A stretch of 64,000 nucleotides of DNA from assembly GCF_019801175.1 (NCBI RefSeq), contig NZ_JAHVJR010000001.1, positions 124,001 to 188,000 on the forward strand. The letters are read 5' to 3'. Made by a program: the position numbers and the translations under genes. The notes under the pieces are model-generated. The model was not told the DNA's origin and did no database searches. It was given only the letters and a program-made list of their open reading frames with translations. This DNA is from Vannielia litorea. GTDB lineage: Bacteria; Pseudomonadota; Alphaproteobacteria; Rhodobacterales; Rhodobacteraceae. This document shows, one piece after another, positions 54,037-63,693 of this stretch (its first letter is position 1; every line of letters starts with the position of its first letter).

Positions 54037-55065
54037 ATGAAAGGCACGCAAATCATCCTCGATCATGTCGCCGGCCGCGAGGCCGCCGCACGCATGGTCG
54101 ATGGCCGGCTCGATGACCTGCTGATCGACGCTCCCGGCATCCTGCGCCCCGGCGCGATCTGGCGCGCCAAGGCGGAGCGGCAGGCCAAGGGGCAAGGCGG
54201 CATCTTTCTGGCGGCGGGCGACCAGCGCTTCTGGTTCCGGCAGGCCAAGGGCGTGGCGCCCGGCGAGGCGCTGGTGGTGCAGGTCACCGGCTATGCCGAG
54301 GTCGAGAAGGCCCCGCCGGTCACCCGCGCCCTCACCTTCAAATCGCGCTACGTGATCGTCACCCCCGATGCGCCGGGGGTCAACGTGGCCCGCTCGATCC
54401 GCGACGACGACGAGCGCGACAGGCTGAAGCTCGCCGCGCTGGAGGCCCTCGATGGCCGCGACTGGGGGCTGATCCTGCGCTCCTCCTGCATGGGCGCCGA
54501 GGAGGCGGCGATCAGCGAAGACATCGCCACCATGATCGACACCGCCGAGGCCGCGCTCTCCGAGGGCGAGGTGGGCGAGATTCACCCCGGCGACGGCCCC
54601 CACATCACCGCATGGCGCGAGTGGACCTCGCCCGCCGAGGTCATCACCGAGCCCGGCGGCTTCGAGACCCACGGCGTGCTCGATGCGCTGGCCGAGCTGC
54701 AAGGGCCGCGCGAGCGGGCAGGGGAGGCCACGCTCTATGTCGAGCCGACGCGCGCGCTGGTCGCGGTGGATGTGAACACCGGCGGCGACATGTCTCCCGC
54801 AGCCGCGCTCAAGGCCAATATCGCGGCGGCCAAGGCGCTGCCCCGCGCGCTGCGCCTGCGCGGCCTCGGCGGGCGCGTGGTGGTGGATTTCGCCCCCATG
54901 CCTAAGGGCCAACGCAAGCAGCTGGAGCAGAGCCTCAAGGCCGCCTTCCGCGCCGACCCGATCGAGACCGTCCTCGCCGGGTGGACGCCGCTGGGCCAGT
55001 ATGAGATGCAAAGGAAGCGCGAGCGCCTGCCGCTCTCCCTGACCCTGCCCGAGGAGGCTCTATGA
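54037..55065 (+). CDS. Short ribonuclease E/G family protein
   Basis: The 342-residue member of the RNase E/G family is much shorter than RNase E or G, with a degenerate S1-like N-terminus and no C-terminal scaffold. The Mg-binding catalytic Asp residues are visible in 'ALVAVDVNTGGDMSP' and 'VVVDFAPMPKGQ'. In alphaproteobacteria this short form regularly lies between maf and yacG; full-length RNase E is encoded elsewhere. Its RNA targets are not known. The stop overlaps the yacG ATG (ATGA). Confidence 0.9.
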   Translation: MKGTQIILDHVAGREAAARMVDGRLDDLLIDAPGILRPGAIWRAKAERQAKGQGGIFLAAGDQRFWFRQAKGVAPGEALVVQVTGYAEVEKAPPVTRALTFKSRYVIVTPDAPGVNVARSIRDDDERDRLKLAALEALDGRDWGLILRSSCMGAEEAAISEDIATMIDTAEAALSEGEVGEIHPGDGPHITAWREWTSPAEVITEPGGFETHGVLDALAELQGPRERAGEATLYVEPTRALVAVDVNTGGDMSPAAALKANIAAAKALPRALRLRGLGGRVVVDFAPMPKGQRKQLEQSLKAAFRADPIETVLAGWTPLGQYEMQRKRERLPLSLTLPEEAL

Positions 55066-55247
55066 CCTGCCCGATTTGCGGCAAGGCCCCCGAGGCCAAG
55101 TATCGCCCCTTCTGCTCGGGCCGCTGCGCCGACCTTGACCTCGGCAAGTGGCTCACCGGCGCCTATGCGGTGCCCTCGGATGACCCGGACGACATGGAAG
55201 AGGCTTTTCGCCTGACCGGCGAAGAGGAGCCGCCCAAGCCTCACTAA
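55062..55247 (+). CDS. yacG: DNA gyrase inhibitor YacG
   Basis: The 61-residue zinc-finger protein starts 'MTCPICGKAPEAKYRPFCSG' with four Cys ligands (CPIC...C...C, residues 3, 6, 18 and 22) and has the conserved 'RCADLDLGKWL'. In E. coli YacG binds and inhibits GyrB. It is last in the infA-maf-RNase E/G block and overlaps its upstream neighbour by 4 nt. Confidence 0.94.
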   Translation: MTCPICGKAPEAKYRPFCSGRCADLDLGKWLTGAYAVPSDDPDDMEEAFRLTGEEEPPKPH

Positions 55248-55275
55248 GGGGGCCGCGCCGGCACGGCCGCGCGGC

Positions 55276-56307
55276 TCAGATGTTTTCTGACGTGAAAATA
55301 TCAAACCCCAGCGTTACCCGCTGCGCGCCCGCATCCGGCCCCGCCAGCTTAGCCTTGATCATCGTCGCCACCGTCTGCCGGGCGAAGGGCTCGAAGGGGT
55401 GGGCGATGACCATCGCCAACGTGCCGTCGATCAGCGCGGCCCGCGTTGGCTCGATCATCTCGTAACCCACGCCAATGAAATCCTCGCGCCGCTTCGCCTC
55501 CCGCGCGGCGGCCAGCGCGCCGGTCACCCCGCCGCCCGAGATGTAGAGCCCGCAGAGGTCCGGGTGGTCATGGAAGAGCTTCTCCGTCAACTCGCGGGCC
55601 ACGGCGGCGCTCTCATAGGTGTTCTGCGGCTCCAGCACGGTGAAGCCCGCATCATGCTCGCGGAAATAGCTGCGAAAGCCGGTCTCGTTCAGTTCCTGAT
55701 TCCGGTAGCGGTGGTTGCCCACCAGAATTCCGATCTTGCCCGGCTCCCGGCACATCCGGTGAAACGCCCATGCCGCGGTGCGCCCGACCTTCCAGTTGTC
55801 GAGCCCGATGTAGCCCACGTTGCCCCGCGCCGAGAGCGGCCCGATCAGCCCGCAGACCGGGGTGCCACCCGCCAGCACCTCGTCGATCGCCTCCGAGACC
55901 AGCGGGTGCTCGGCCGAGACGACGGCCACCGTCTCGCAGCTCTGCCCCAGCCGCCGGATGCGGGCGGCCACGTTGTCGGGCGAGAGATCGTCGAGGTGGT
56001 CGATCACGAGTTCGACGTTGGCATCGGGGTGGCTGCGCGCGGCGGCCTCCAGCGCGGCGCCGAGGTCGCGATAGAACACGCGGCTCCTCGCCTGCAGGAT
56101 CACACCCAGCCGATGCGTCTCCCGCCGACTCCGAACCGAGTGTTCGATGGTGCCCAGCCCGTAAAATCCAATCTCCTGCGCGGCCTCCAGCACCCGCTCG
56201 CGGGTGGGTTGCCGCACCGATCCCGCGTCTGAGATGACCCGATTCACGGTTGAAACGGAAACACCGGCAGCGCTGGCAAGATCGGGGATGGTGGGGCGGG
56301 TTTTCAT
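55276..56307 (-). CDS. LacI-family transcriptional regulator
   Basis: The 343-residue regulator has an N-terminal LacI helix-turn-helix ('TIPDLASAAGVSVSTVNRVI', about 6-25) and hinge, then a periplasmic-binding-protein-like sensor domain (about 65-330). It is divergent from the catabolic cluster at 56.5-63.7 kb, so it most likely represses that cluster and responds to its substrate or an intermediate. The sensor resembles the sugar-binding class that matches the cluster's ABC importer. Start ATG 56307. Confidence 0.93.
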   Translation of the reverse strand: MKTRPTIPDLASAAGVSVSTVNRVISDAGSVRQPTRERVLEAAQEIGFYGLGTIEHSVRSRRETHRLGVILQARSRVFYRDLGAALEAAARSHPDANVELVIDHLDDLSPDNVAARIRRLGQSCETVAVVSAEHPLVSEAIDEVLAGGTPVCGLIGPLSARGNVGYIGLDNWKVGRTAAWAFHRMCREPGKIGILVGNHRYRNQELNETGFRSYFREHDAGFTVLEPQNTYESAAVARELTEKLFHDHPDLCGLYISGGGVTGALAAAREAKRREDFIGVGYEMIEPTRAALIDGTLAMVIAHPFEPFARQTVATMIKAKLAGPDAGAQRVTLGFDIFTSENI

Positions 56308-56478
56308 CGGCTTCTCATCTCATTTCATCTCATTTAGCGCGCTATTGGAACGAAATGGTGCGAAATTGCTGCGCTGACATGACAGCTATTGATTTGATCC
56401 ATGTCAATTTGTCAACAGTGCTCGCGTCTGGAGCGGCTGGCACACCGGCCCGTCTCAGGCTCTGGGAGGAGGCCCGAC

Positions 56479-57507
56479 ATGGACGATCTGCAATACGGCA
56501 CCCGTGACAAGCGTGGCAACTGGGCACCCAACACGCCTGCCCAGCCCGCGCCGATCTGGCAGCGTCCCTTCTCGCCCAAGAAAGTGCTGGCCTGGGTGCC
56601 CGAGTATCTCTGGCCGTGGAACGCCTTTCACCTCGCCACCGCGCTGATCTGGGTGCTGTTCCTGATCCCGAGCTGGGAGAGTCTCGCCACCCTCTCCATC
56701 GGCAACTTCCTTTGGCTCTACGGCCTGAACGCGGTGGGGATGTTCCTCTTCCTCGGCGCCTTCGAGTTTTTCTTCTACGTCAAGCGCAAGCAGGAGAACC
56801 GGTTCAAGTACAACGGCAAGTTCCCGGCCGACAATCCGTCTGACGTGTTCTGGTTCAAGAGCCAGAACCTCGACAACTTCCTGCGCAGCTTCTTCATCAC
56901 CATCCCGCTCTGGACCGTGGTCGAGATCGTGATGCTCTGGGCCTATGCCAACACCTGGGCGACCTGGCTGCCGTGGACGACCCACTGGCTCTGGCTCAGC
57001 TTCATCGTCCTGATCTCGCCCGCCATTCACGAGATCTACTTCTTCTGCCTGCACCGCCTGATCCACGTGCCGGTGCTCTACAAGCACATCCACTCGGTGC
57101 ATCACAACTCGATCAACCCCAGCCCCTGGTCGTCGCTCTCCATGCACCCGGGCGAGGGCTTTCCCTACATGGCCGAGGCCTGGCTTCACCTGCTGATCCC
57201 GTCCAACCCGGTCTGCGCCTACTTCACGCTGCATTCGGTCGGCTTCGGCGCGGTCAACGGGCACCTCGGCTTCGAGAAGTTCGAGATCACCGAGAACGCC
57301 ACGCTCGATAGCCACGCCTACCTTCACTACCTGCACCACAAGTACTTCGAGGTGAACTACGGCGGCGACGGGCTGGTCCCGATGGATAAGCTCTTTGGCA
57401 CCTGGCACGACGGCACCAAGGAATCCGACGCCGTGATGAAAGAGCGCTTCCGCAAGAAGAAAGAGCGGATGAAGGCCAAACAGCAAGGCGCCACACCCGC
57501 CGAATGA
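56479..57507 (+). CDS. Sterol desaturase / fatty-acid hydroxylase superfamily membrane oxygenase
   Basis: The 342-residue membrane protein has several hydrophobic segments (about 50-70, 78-100, 138-158, 165-190) and the three His boxes of FA_hydroxylase di-iron enzymes: HRLIH (192-196), HIHSVHH (203-209) and HYLHH (283-287). Such enzymes hydroxylate or desaturate unactivated C-H bonds using O2 and a ferredoxin or cytochrome. It is the first gene of a sugar/cyclitol-type catabolic cluster that also encodes a MocE-type Rieske ferredoxin. A role as an oxidative demethylase or hydroxylase of the imported compound is my inference. GGGAGGAGG precedes the ATG at 56479. Confidence 0.88.
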   Translation: MDDLQYGTRDKRGNWAPNTPAQPAPIWQRPFSPKKVLAWVPEYLWPWNAFHLATALIWVLFLIPSWESLATLSIGNFLWLYGLNAVGMFLFLGAFEFFFYVKRKQENRFKYNGKFPADNPSDVFWFKSQNLDNFLRSFFITIPLWTVVEIVMLWAYANTWATWLPWTTHWLWLSFIVLISPAIHEIYFFCLHRLIHVPVLYKHIHSVHHNSINPSPWSSLSMHPGEGFPYMAEAWLHLLIPSNPVCAYFTLHSVGFGAVNGHLGFEKFEITENATLDSHAYLHYLHHKYFEVNYGGDGLVPMDKLFGTWHDGTKESDAVMKERFRKKKERMKAKQQGATPAE

Positions 57508-57615
57508 ACCGAGCAGTCGCGCAGGCCAGGGGGGAGGAAAGAGGCCCCGGCCCGCGCACCCGAACCTGCACTATCCGCCGCGGAGGCGCGGCACACTTCA
57601 AGGGAGGAAACCCAA

Positions 57616-58575
57616 GTGAAACTGACCAAGACCCTTCTCGCCACCGCCGTGGCCGCAACCATGTCCACCGCTGCTTCGGCGCAGGATATCGCCGTGATCG
57701 GCGGCTCCGCCCAGGACGGCTTCTGGAACCTGATCAAGAAGGGCGTGGACGACGCCACCCTGATGGTCGAGGCCAACGGCGGCACCGTGAACTACCTGCT
57801 GACCCAGAACTACGACAACTTCGGCCCTGATCTGGTGACCCTGATCGAGCAGGCCGTGGCGCAGGGCGTCGATGGCATCGCCATCCCCAACTGGCTCCCC
57901 GAGTCCGAGACCCCGGCCCTGATCGCCGCTGCCGAGGCCGGTGTGGTCATCACCTCTTACAACGCCGGCCAGTCCGAAATGGACAAGTACGGTGCGCTCA
58001 ACTACTTCGGCTCCGACGAGTATCTCGCCGGTGTCGCGGGCGGCAATTATCTTGCCGAGAAGGGCGCCAAGAAGATCATGTGCCACATCCAGATTCCCGG
58101 CGCGATCAACCTCGAAACCCGCTGCGAAGGCGTGGTGGACGGTGCCAAGGAAGCGGGCGCCGAAGTCTACATTGTCCGCGTTCCCGCCAACCTCGACGGC
58201 GACATGGTCGGCACCTCCGAGGCCATCAAGGCCGAGCTGATCGCCGATGACTCCATCGACGCCGTCATCAACCTGGCCGCTTGGGCCGCCGATGCCTCCG
58301 CTTCGGCCATCGAGCAGCTGGGCAAGGGCGACACCGTCATGCTGGGCACCTTCGACATGTCCGCCTCCGTGCTGGACCGCATCTCGAACGGCACCCAGAC
58401 CATGGCCATCGACCAGCAGCCCTACCTGCAGGGCTTCCTGGCCACCTCGATGCTCTTCGCCAACCTGAAGTTCGGCACCGAGCTTGCCACCCAGCCCGTG
58501 CTCACCGGCCCGGCCATCGTCGACGCCGAAAACGTCGAGTCGGCCATCGAGGGCGTGAAGCTCGGCGCTCGCTGA
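57616..58575 (+). CDS. Sugar-type ABC transporter substrate-binding protein (MocB/RbsB-like)
   Basis: The 319-residue periplasmic binding protein has a signal peptide (1-22, 'TMSTAASAQ' cleavage) and a peripla_BP_4 fold resembling ribose/inositol/rhizopine-binding proteins ('GGSAQDGFWNLIKKGVDDAT', 'AVAQGVDGIAIPNW'). Start GTG at 57616, preceded by AGGGAGGAAA. A very stable 11-bp hairpin follows the stop, typical of a binding-protein gene expressed above the downstream permease. The ligand is probably a cyclitol or sugar. Confidence 0.92.
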   Translation: MKLTKTLLATAVAATMSTAASAQDIAVIGGSAQDGFWNLIKKGVDDATLMVEANGGTVNYLLTQNYDNFGPDLVTLIEQAVAQGVDGIAIPNWLPESETPALIAAAEAGVVITSYNAGQSEMDKYGALNYFGSDEYLAGVAGGNYLAEKGAKKIMCHIQIPGAINLETRCEGVVDGAKEAGAEVYIVRVPANLDGDMVGTSEAIKAELIADDSIDAVINLAAWAADASASAIEQLGKGDTVMLGTFDMSASVLDRISNGTQTMAIDQQPYLQGFLATSMLFANLKFGTELATQPVLTGPAIVDAENVESAIEGVKLGAR

Positions 58576-58592
58576 GCCCATCCAGAGCAAAG

Positions 58593-58617
58593 GGGTCCGG
58601 CCAGGCTGGCCGGACCC
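58593..58617 (+). terminator. Stable hairpin after the binding-protein gene
   Basis: GGGTCCGGCCA (58593-58603), GGC, TGGCCGGACCC (58607-58617): a perfect 11-bp stem with no T-run. It is more likely an mRNA-stabilising or partial attenuation element than a full terminator. Confidence 0.6.
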
Positions 58618-58672
58618 GACTACGGCGGCTGGGGCCAGACCCCTCCGCGCAACCCTCCCGGAGGCGGCACAA

Positions 58673-59710
58673 ATGACCGATACGACTTCAAGCACCAGCG
58701 CGGAAACGGCCTCTGAGGGCTTCTCGCTGGCTGCCTTCTTCCGCAGCCCTGCAGCAGGGGCATTCATGGGCTTCGTGGTGGTCTTCGTGGTCTTCGCGAT
58801 CTTCGGGTTCAGCCGCAACTTCCTTTCGATCCCTGGCATCACCACCTGGGTCAACTTTGCCTCCCTCGTCGGCATCATCGCCATTCCCGTGGGCTTCCTG
58901 ATGATCGCGGGCGAGCTCGACATCTCGACCGGAGCCGTGCTCCCGGCGGGCGCGATGACGGTGGCCATCGTCTCGGGCCACTACGAGCTTCCGGTCCTCG
59001 TGGGCATTGCCGCCGCGCTCGCCATCGGCGCGCTGGTCGGCTTCATCAACGGCACCATCGTCACCCGCACCCAGGTGCCGTCGTTCATCGTCACGCTGGC
59101 CACGCTCTTCGCCGTCGCCGGGCTGACGCTCTATCTCTCCATCCTCTTCATCAACAACACCAACTCCTTCTACCAGGCCCCCGCCTGGGCCAAGTCGCTC
59201 TTCGGCGGCAAGGTCTACGGCTTCAACTCCTCGGTGTTTTGGTGGGCGGCGCTGATCGTCGGGTTCTACTACTTCCTGCACAAGTCGCCCAAGGGGCCCT
59301 GGGTCTTCGCGCTGGGCGGCGACCAGGAGAGCGCGCGCAACGCCGGCATCCCGGTGCGCAAGCTGAAGATCGGCCTCTTCATGCTCTGCTCGACCTGCGC
59401 CTCCTTCGCCGGTGCGCTCCAGGTTATCACCTTCAACTCGGCCACCAGCCAGGCCAACTTCGGCCTGATCTTCAACACCATCATCTCGGTCGTGGTCGGC
59501 GGCGTGCTGCTGACCGGGGGCTTCGGCACCGTCATGGGCATCGTCTTCGGCGTCCTGACGCTGGCCATCGTCACCCAGGCGATCGGCTTTACCGAGATCG
59601 ACCGCAACCTCTCGTTCCTGATCATCGGCGTCATGCTCCTGATCGCGGTCCTGATGAACGACACCTTCCGCAACCTGGCGACCAGCTGGTCGACCTCGAA
59701 GAAGAAGTGA
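58673..59710 (+). CDS. Sugar-type ABC transporter permease
   Basis: The 345-residue inner-membrane permease of the RbsC/MocB-partner class has about nine hydrophobic segments. It includes 'FLMIAGELDISTGAVLPAGA' and 'GTIVTRTQVPSFIVTLATLF', the sequences conserved in branched BPD_transp_2 permeases. 'ALGGDQESARNAGIPVRKLK' is the EAA-like cytoplasmic loop that contacts the ATPase. It sits between the binding protein and ATPase genes; the ATPase gene starts 11 nt downstream. CCCGGAGG lies upstream of the ATG. Confidence 0.93.
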   Translation: MTDTTSSTSAETASEGFSLAAFFRSPAAGAFMGFVVVFVVFAIFGFSRNFLSIPGITTWVNFASLVGIIAIPVGFLMIAGELDISTGAVLPAGAMTVAIVSGHYELPVLVGIAAALAIGALVGFINGTIVTRTQVPSFIVTLATLFAVAGLTLYLSILFINNTNSFYQAPAWAKSLFGGKVYGFNSSVFWWAALIVGFYYFLHKSPKGPWVFALGGDQESARNAGIPVRKLKIGLFMLCSTCASFAGALQVITFNSATSQANFGLIFNTIISVVVGGVLLTGGFGTVMGIVFGVLTLAIVTQAIGFTEIDRNLSFLIIGVMLLIAVLMNDTFRNLATSWSTSKKK

Positions 59711-59721
59711 GGAGAACCCCC

Positions 59722-60552
<831 letters not shown>

Positions 60553-60562
60553 TTTCTCCCCC

Positions 60563-60590
60563 GGCGGTCCGGGCCTCTTCCCGGGCCGCC
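60563..60590 (+). terminator. Hairpin between ABC ATPase and Gfo/Idh genes
   Basis: GGCGGTCCGGG (60563-60573), CCTCTT, CCCGGGCCGCC (60580-60590): an 11-bp stem with one T-G pair, followed by ACATTTCTC. It is weak as a terminator and may reduce read-through from transport to catabolic genes. Confidence 0.45.
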
Positions 60591-60612
60591 ACATTTCTCA
60601 AGGATTACCCTG

Positions 60613-61617
60613 ATGACCACCCGCATCGCTGTCATCGGCGCAGGCCTCATGGGCGCCGACCACGCCCGCATCGTGGCCGAGGATCTCCCCGGCGCCACCC
60701 TTCAGGTGGTCTGCGACATGGACGAGGCCCGCGCCCGCGCCGTGGCCGATGAGCTTGGCGCCACAGACGCCGCCAGCGACCCCGAGGCCGTGATCGCCCG
60801 GGATGACGTGGACGCCGTCATCATCGCCTCCCCCGACTTCACCCACGCGCCGCTCTCACTCGCCTGCATCGCGGCCGGCAAGCCCGTGCTCTGTGAAAAG
60901 CCCCTGTCGCAGCATCCTGATGAATGCCTCACCGTCATGCAGGCCGAAGAGGCCGCCGGCCGCCGCTTCGTCATGCTCGGCTTCATGCGTCGCTACGACC
61001 AGTCCTACGTGGAGATGAAGCAGGCGCTCGCCTCGGGCCAGATCGGCCGTCCGCTGATGATGCACAACTTCCATCGCAACGTCGAAACGCCCGCCGCCGA
61101 CTTCACCGGCGCCATGGCCATCACCAACTCCGCCCCGCATGAGTTTGACGTGGTCCGCCATGTCCTCGGCTGCGAATACGCCTCCATCACCGCCCACCAG
61201 CCCCGCCGGTCTGATGCGCGCGTGGCCCCCGTGGTGATGGTGCTGGAAACGACTGATGGCCAGCTCGTTACCATCGAGGTCAACAACAACGCCGCCTATG
61301 GCTACGATGTCCGCGCCGAACTGGTCGGCGAGGCAGGCTCTATCGCGATGAACAACGTCGCCTACACCCGGACTGACGCCAAACTCGCCTCCGCCACCCG
61401 CTACGATGCCGACTGGCGCGCTCGCTACCACGAGGCCTACGTCCGGCAAAACCGCGCCTTCCTCGCCTTCGCCCAAACCGGCACTTTCCCCGAAGTCGCC
61501 TCAAGCTGCTGGGATGGCTACTGCGCCGCCATTACCGCTCAGGCCGGGGCAAAAGCGCTTGAAACCGGCACCCGCCAGCCCGTCACCCTGATCGCCAAAC
61601 CGGAGTTCTACGCATGA
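60613..61617 (+). CDS. Gfo/Idh/MocA-family oxidoreductase (inositol dehydrogenase-like)
   Basis: The 334-residue NAD(P)-dependent dehydrogenase has the Rossmann motif 'IAVIGAGLMGADHARIVAED' (5-24) and the family-defining 'VLCEKPLSQHPDE' with its catalytic Lys (near 98). 'GFMRRYDQSYVEMKQA' and 'APHEFDVVRHVLG' (the catalytic His region) resemble myo-inositol 2-dehydrogenase and MocA. It likely oxidises a cyclitol or sugar hydroxyl imported by the ABC system. The stop overlaps the next gene (ATGA). Confidence 0.92.
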   Translation: MTTRIAVIGAGLMGADHARIVAEDLPGATLQVVCDMDEARARAVADELGATDAASDPEAVIARDDVDAVIIASPDFTHAPLSLACIAAGKPVLCEKPLSQHPDECLTVMQAEEAAGRRFVMLGFMRRYDQSYVEMKQALASGQIGRPLMMHNFHRNVETPAADFTGAMAITNSAPHEFDVVRHVLGCEYASITAHQPRRSDARVAPVVMVLETTDGQLVTIEVNNNAAYGYDVRAELVGEAGSIAMNNVAYTRTDAKLASATRYDADWRARYHEAYVRQNRAFLAFAQTGTFPEVASSCWDGYCAAITAQAGAKALETGTRQPVTLIAKPEFYA

Positions 61618-62573
61618 AACTCGGCTTCGTCTCCGACAGTCTCGGGGCCTTGCCCTTCGAGGAGATGCTCGACCACACCGCCCGGCTCGGCTGCGATGGC
61701 GTCGAGGTCAACACCTGCGGCTGGTCCACCGCCCCCCACTTCGACCTCGCCGCCATGCTGGAAAGCGCCGACAAGCGCGCCGCCTTCCGCTCCGCCTTCG
61801 AGAGCCGCGACCTCGAGGTCATCAGCCTCAACGCCAACGGCAACCCCCTCCACCCGACCGACCCAAAGCAGGGCGAGGGGCTGAAAAACACAATCCGCGT
61901 CGCCGGCGCCCTCGGCATCAAGACCGTCTGCACCATGTCCGGCCTGCCCGCCGGAAGCGCCACCGACACCATGCCCAACTGGGTGGTTTCGAGCTGGCCG
62001 CCCGAGACCCAGACGATCCTGCACTACCAGTGGGAGCAAAAGCTCATCCCCTTCTGGACCGAGATCGCCGCCCTCTGCGCCGAAAACGGAGTCCACCGCA
62101 TCGCCCTCGAACTCCACGGCAACCAATGCGTCTACAACGTGCCCTCGCTGCTCAAACTACGCGAGGCCGTCGGCCCGGTGATCGGCGCCAACCTCGACCC
62201 GTCGCACCTCTTCTGGATGGGCGCCGACCCGCTGGTCGCCGCCGAGGCTCTCGGCCCCGCGCTCTACCACGTCCACGCCAAGGACACGCTTCTCAATGCC
62301 CCCGTGCAGGCCACCACGTCCCTGCTGGAGAATGGCTCGCTCATGGATATCCCGGCGCGCAGCTGGTCCTACATCACCCTCGGCTTCGGTCATGGCGAGG
62401 AATGGTGGCGCCAGTTCTGCTACCGCTGTCTGATGGCGGGCTACGATGGCTGGCTCTCCATCGAACACGAGGACGTGCTGCTCAACTCGCTGGAAGGGCT
62501 CGAAAAATCCGTGGCGCTCTTGAAAGCCGTCATGCCTTCCGCCCCTTCCGACTTCAAACCACAAGACATCTGA
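61614..62573 (+). CDS. Sugar phosphate isomerase/epimerase (MocC/IolE-like TIM barrel)
   Basis: The 319-residue AP-endonuclease-2-type TIM-barrel protein has metal-binding strands such as 'IALELHGNQCVYN', 'GANLDPSHLFWMGADP', 'YHVHAKDT' and 'LSIEHEDVLL' (Glu, Asp/His, His and Glu ligands). Relatives include rhizopine catabolism protein MocC, IolE and sugar epimerases. It overlaps the dehydrogenase gene by 4 nt, so it probably acts on the oxidised product. Start ATG 61614. Confidence 0.9.
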   Translation: MKLGFVSDSLGALPFEEMLDHTARLGCDGVEVNTCGWSTAPHFDLAAMLESADKRAAFRSAFESRDLEVISLNANGNPLHPTDPKQGEGLKNTIRVAGALGIKTVCTMSGLPAGSATDTMPNWVVSSWPPETQTILHYQWEQKLIPFWTEIAALCAENGVHRIALELHGNQCVYNVPSLLKLREAVGPVIGANLDPSHLFWMGADPLVAAEALGPALYHVHAKDTLLNAPVQATTSLLENGSLMDIPARSWSYITLGFGHGEEWWRQFCYRCLMAGYDGWLSIEHEDVLLNSLEGLEKSVALLKAVMPSAPSDFKPQDI

Positions 62574-62583
62574 GGACACCCCC

Positions 62584-62895
62584 ATGGCAGAATGGATCGA
62601 CGCCTGCTCCACCGATGACATCGACGCCGAAGACGTGATCCGCTTCGATCACGGCGCGCGCACCTTCATCATCGTCCGCGACCACGAAGATAACTACTAC
62701 TGCACCGACGGGCTCTGCACCCACGAAGATGTGCACCTCGCCGACGGGCTGGTCGTCGAGGCCACAATCGAGTGCCCCAAGCACTCTTCGATCTTCGATT
62801 GCTCCAATGGCGAGGTCGAAACGCCCCCGGCCTGCGAGAACCTGCACACCTACGCCACCAAGGTCGAAGGTGGCCGCGTCTTCGTGGAGCTCTGA
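62584..62895 (+). CDS. MocE-type Rieske [2Fe-2S] ferredoxin
   Basis: The 103-residue soluble Rieske protein has cluster ligands C45-T-H47 and C64-P-K-H67, in the bacterial Rieske-ferredoxin arrangement. The sequence resembles MocE, the ferredoxin of rhizopine degradation. It should deliver electrons to the membrane oxygenase encoded at the start of the cluster; no ferredoxin reductase (MocF) is in the window. ACACCCCC precedes the ATG, so there is no strong ribosome site. 10 nt after the isomerase gene. Confidence 0.93.
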   Translation: MAEWIDACSTDDIDAEDVIRFDHGARTFIIVRDHEDNYYCTDGLCTHEDVHLADGLVVEATIECPKHSSIFDCSNGEVETPPACENLHTYATKVEGGRVFVEL

Positions 62896-62898
62896 GCC

Positions 62899-63672
62899 AT
62901 GGCCTTCCAACTCGCCGCCTGCGCCGAGATGCTCTGGCAGGACAAGCCGATCCACTGGCGCGCCGCGCGCCTGCACGAGATGGGCTTCGGCGTCGGCCTC
63001 TGGAACTGGCCAGCGTGGGACTTGGACGCGCTGGAGAAGACCGGCGCGAATTTCACCATCATGAACGGCTACCTCGAGGGCCGTCTGGCCGATGACGCGG
63101 GCGCTGACATGTTGCTGAAGTCCGCCCGCGAAACCGCGCAGATCGGCAAGCGCCTTGGCGTGGCCCGCCTCAACCTGCACGGCACCGGGCTGGGCGATCA
63201 GGGCCTGCCGATCCAGCAGCTTGCCCATGTCGCCCCCGGCATGTGGCTGAAGGCCCGCGATACCCTGCACCGCATCTGCGACATGGCCGAGGAGGAGGGC
63301 GTGACCTTCACGCTCGAAAACCTCAACCTGCGCGAGCACCCCGGCTGCCCGTTCAACTCCACCGCCGATGTGCTCAGCCTCGTCGCGGCGGTCGACCGTC
63401 CGCAATTGCGGATCAACCTAGACCTCTACCACACCCAGATCGGCGAGGGTGACGTGATCCGCCACGCCGAGGCCTGCCTGCCGTGGATCGGTGAAGTGCA
63501 GGTGGCCGACAATCCGGGCCGCTGCGAGCCGGGTACCGGCGAGATGAACTGGCCCGCCATCGCCCGTGCGCTGGATGCGATGGGCTACGCTGGCCCCGTG
63601 GGTATGGAGGCCTTCGCCAAGGGCGATCCCGAGGCCGCGCTGCAAGCCTTCCGCGCCGCCTTCACCCTCTGA
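62899..63672 (+). CDS. Hydroxypyruvate isomerase-like TIM-barrel protein
   Basis: The 257-residue xylose-isomerase-like TIM barrel resembles hydroxypyruvate isomerase (Hyi). 'RLNLHGTGLGDQG', 'TFTLENLNLREHPG', 'QLRINLDLYHTQIGEGD' and 'EVQVADNPGRCEPGTGE' carry the predicted metal and substrate ligands, including the conserved Glu and the Asp-His pair. It is last of the catabolic cluster, 3 nt after the Rieske gene. The exact sugar/keto-acid substrate is uncertain. Confidence 0.88.
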   Translation: MAFQLAACAEMLWQDKPIHWRAARLHEMGFGVGLWNWPAWDLDALEKTGANFTIMNGYLEGRLADDAGADMLLKSARETAQIGKRLGVARLNLHGTGLGDQGLPIQQLAHVAPGMWLKARDTLHRICDMAEEEGVTFTLENLNLREHPGCPFNSTADVLSLVAAVDRPQLRINLDLYHTQIGEGDVIRHAEACLPWIGEVQVADNPGRCEPGTGEMNWPAIARALDAMGYAGPVGMEAFAKGDPEAALQAFRAAFTL

Positions 63673-63693
63673 CCGCTCCCGCGCCGGGGCCGC

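Noticed and set aside
55248..55275. GC-rich stretch after yacG considered as a terminator
   Set aside because: GCCG/CGGC arms can be drawn several ways, but no single stable stem with a T-run stands out.
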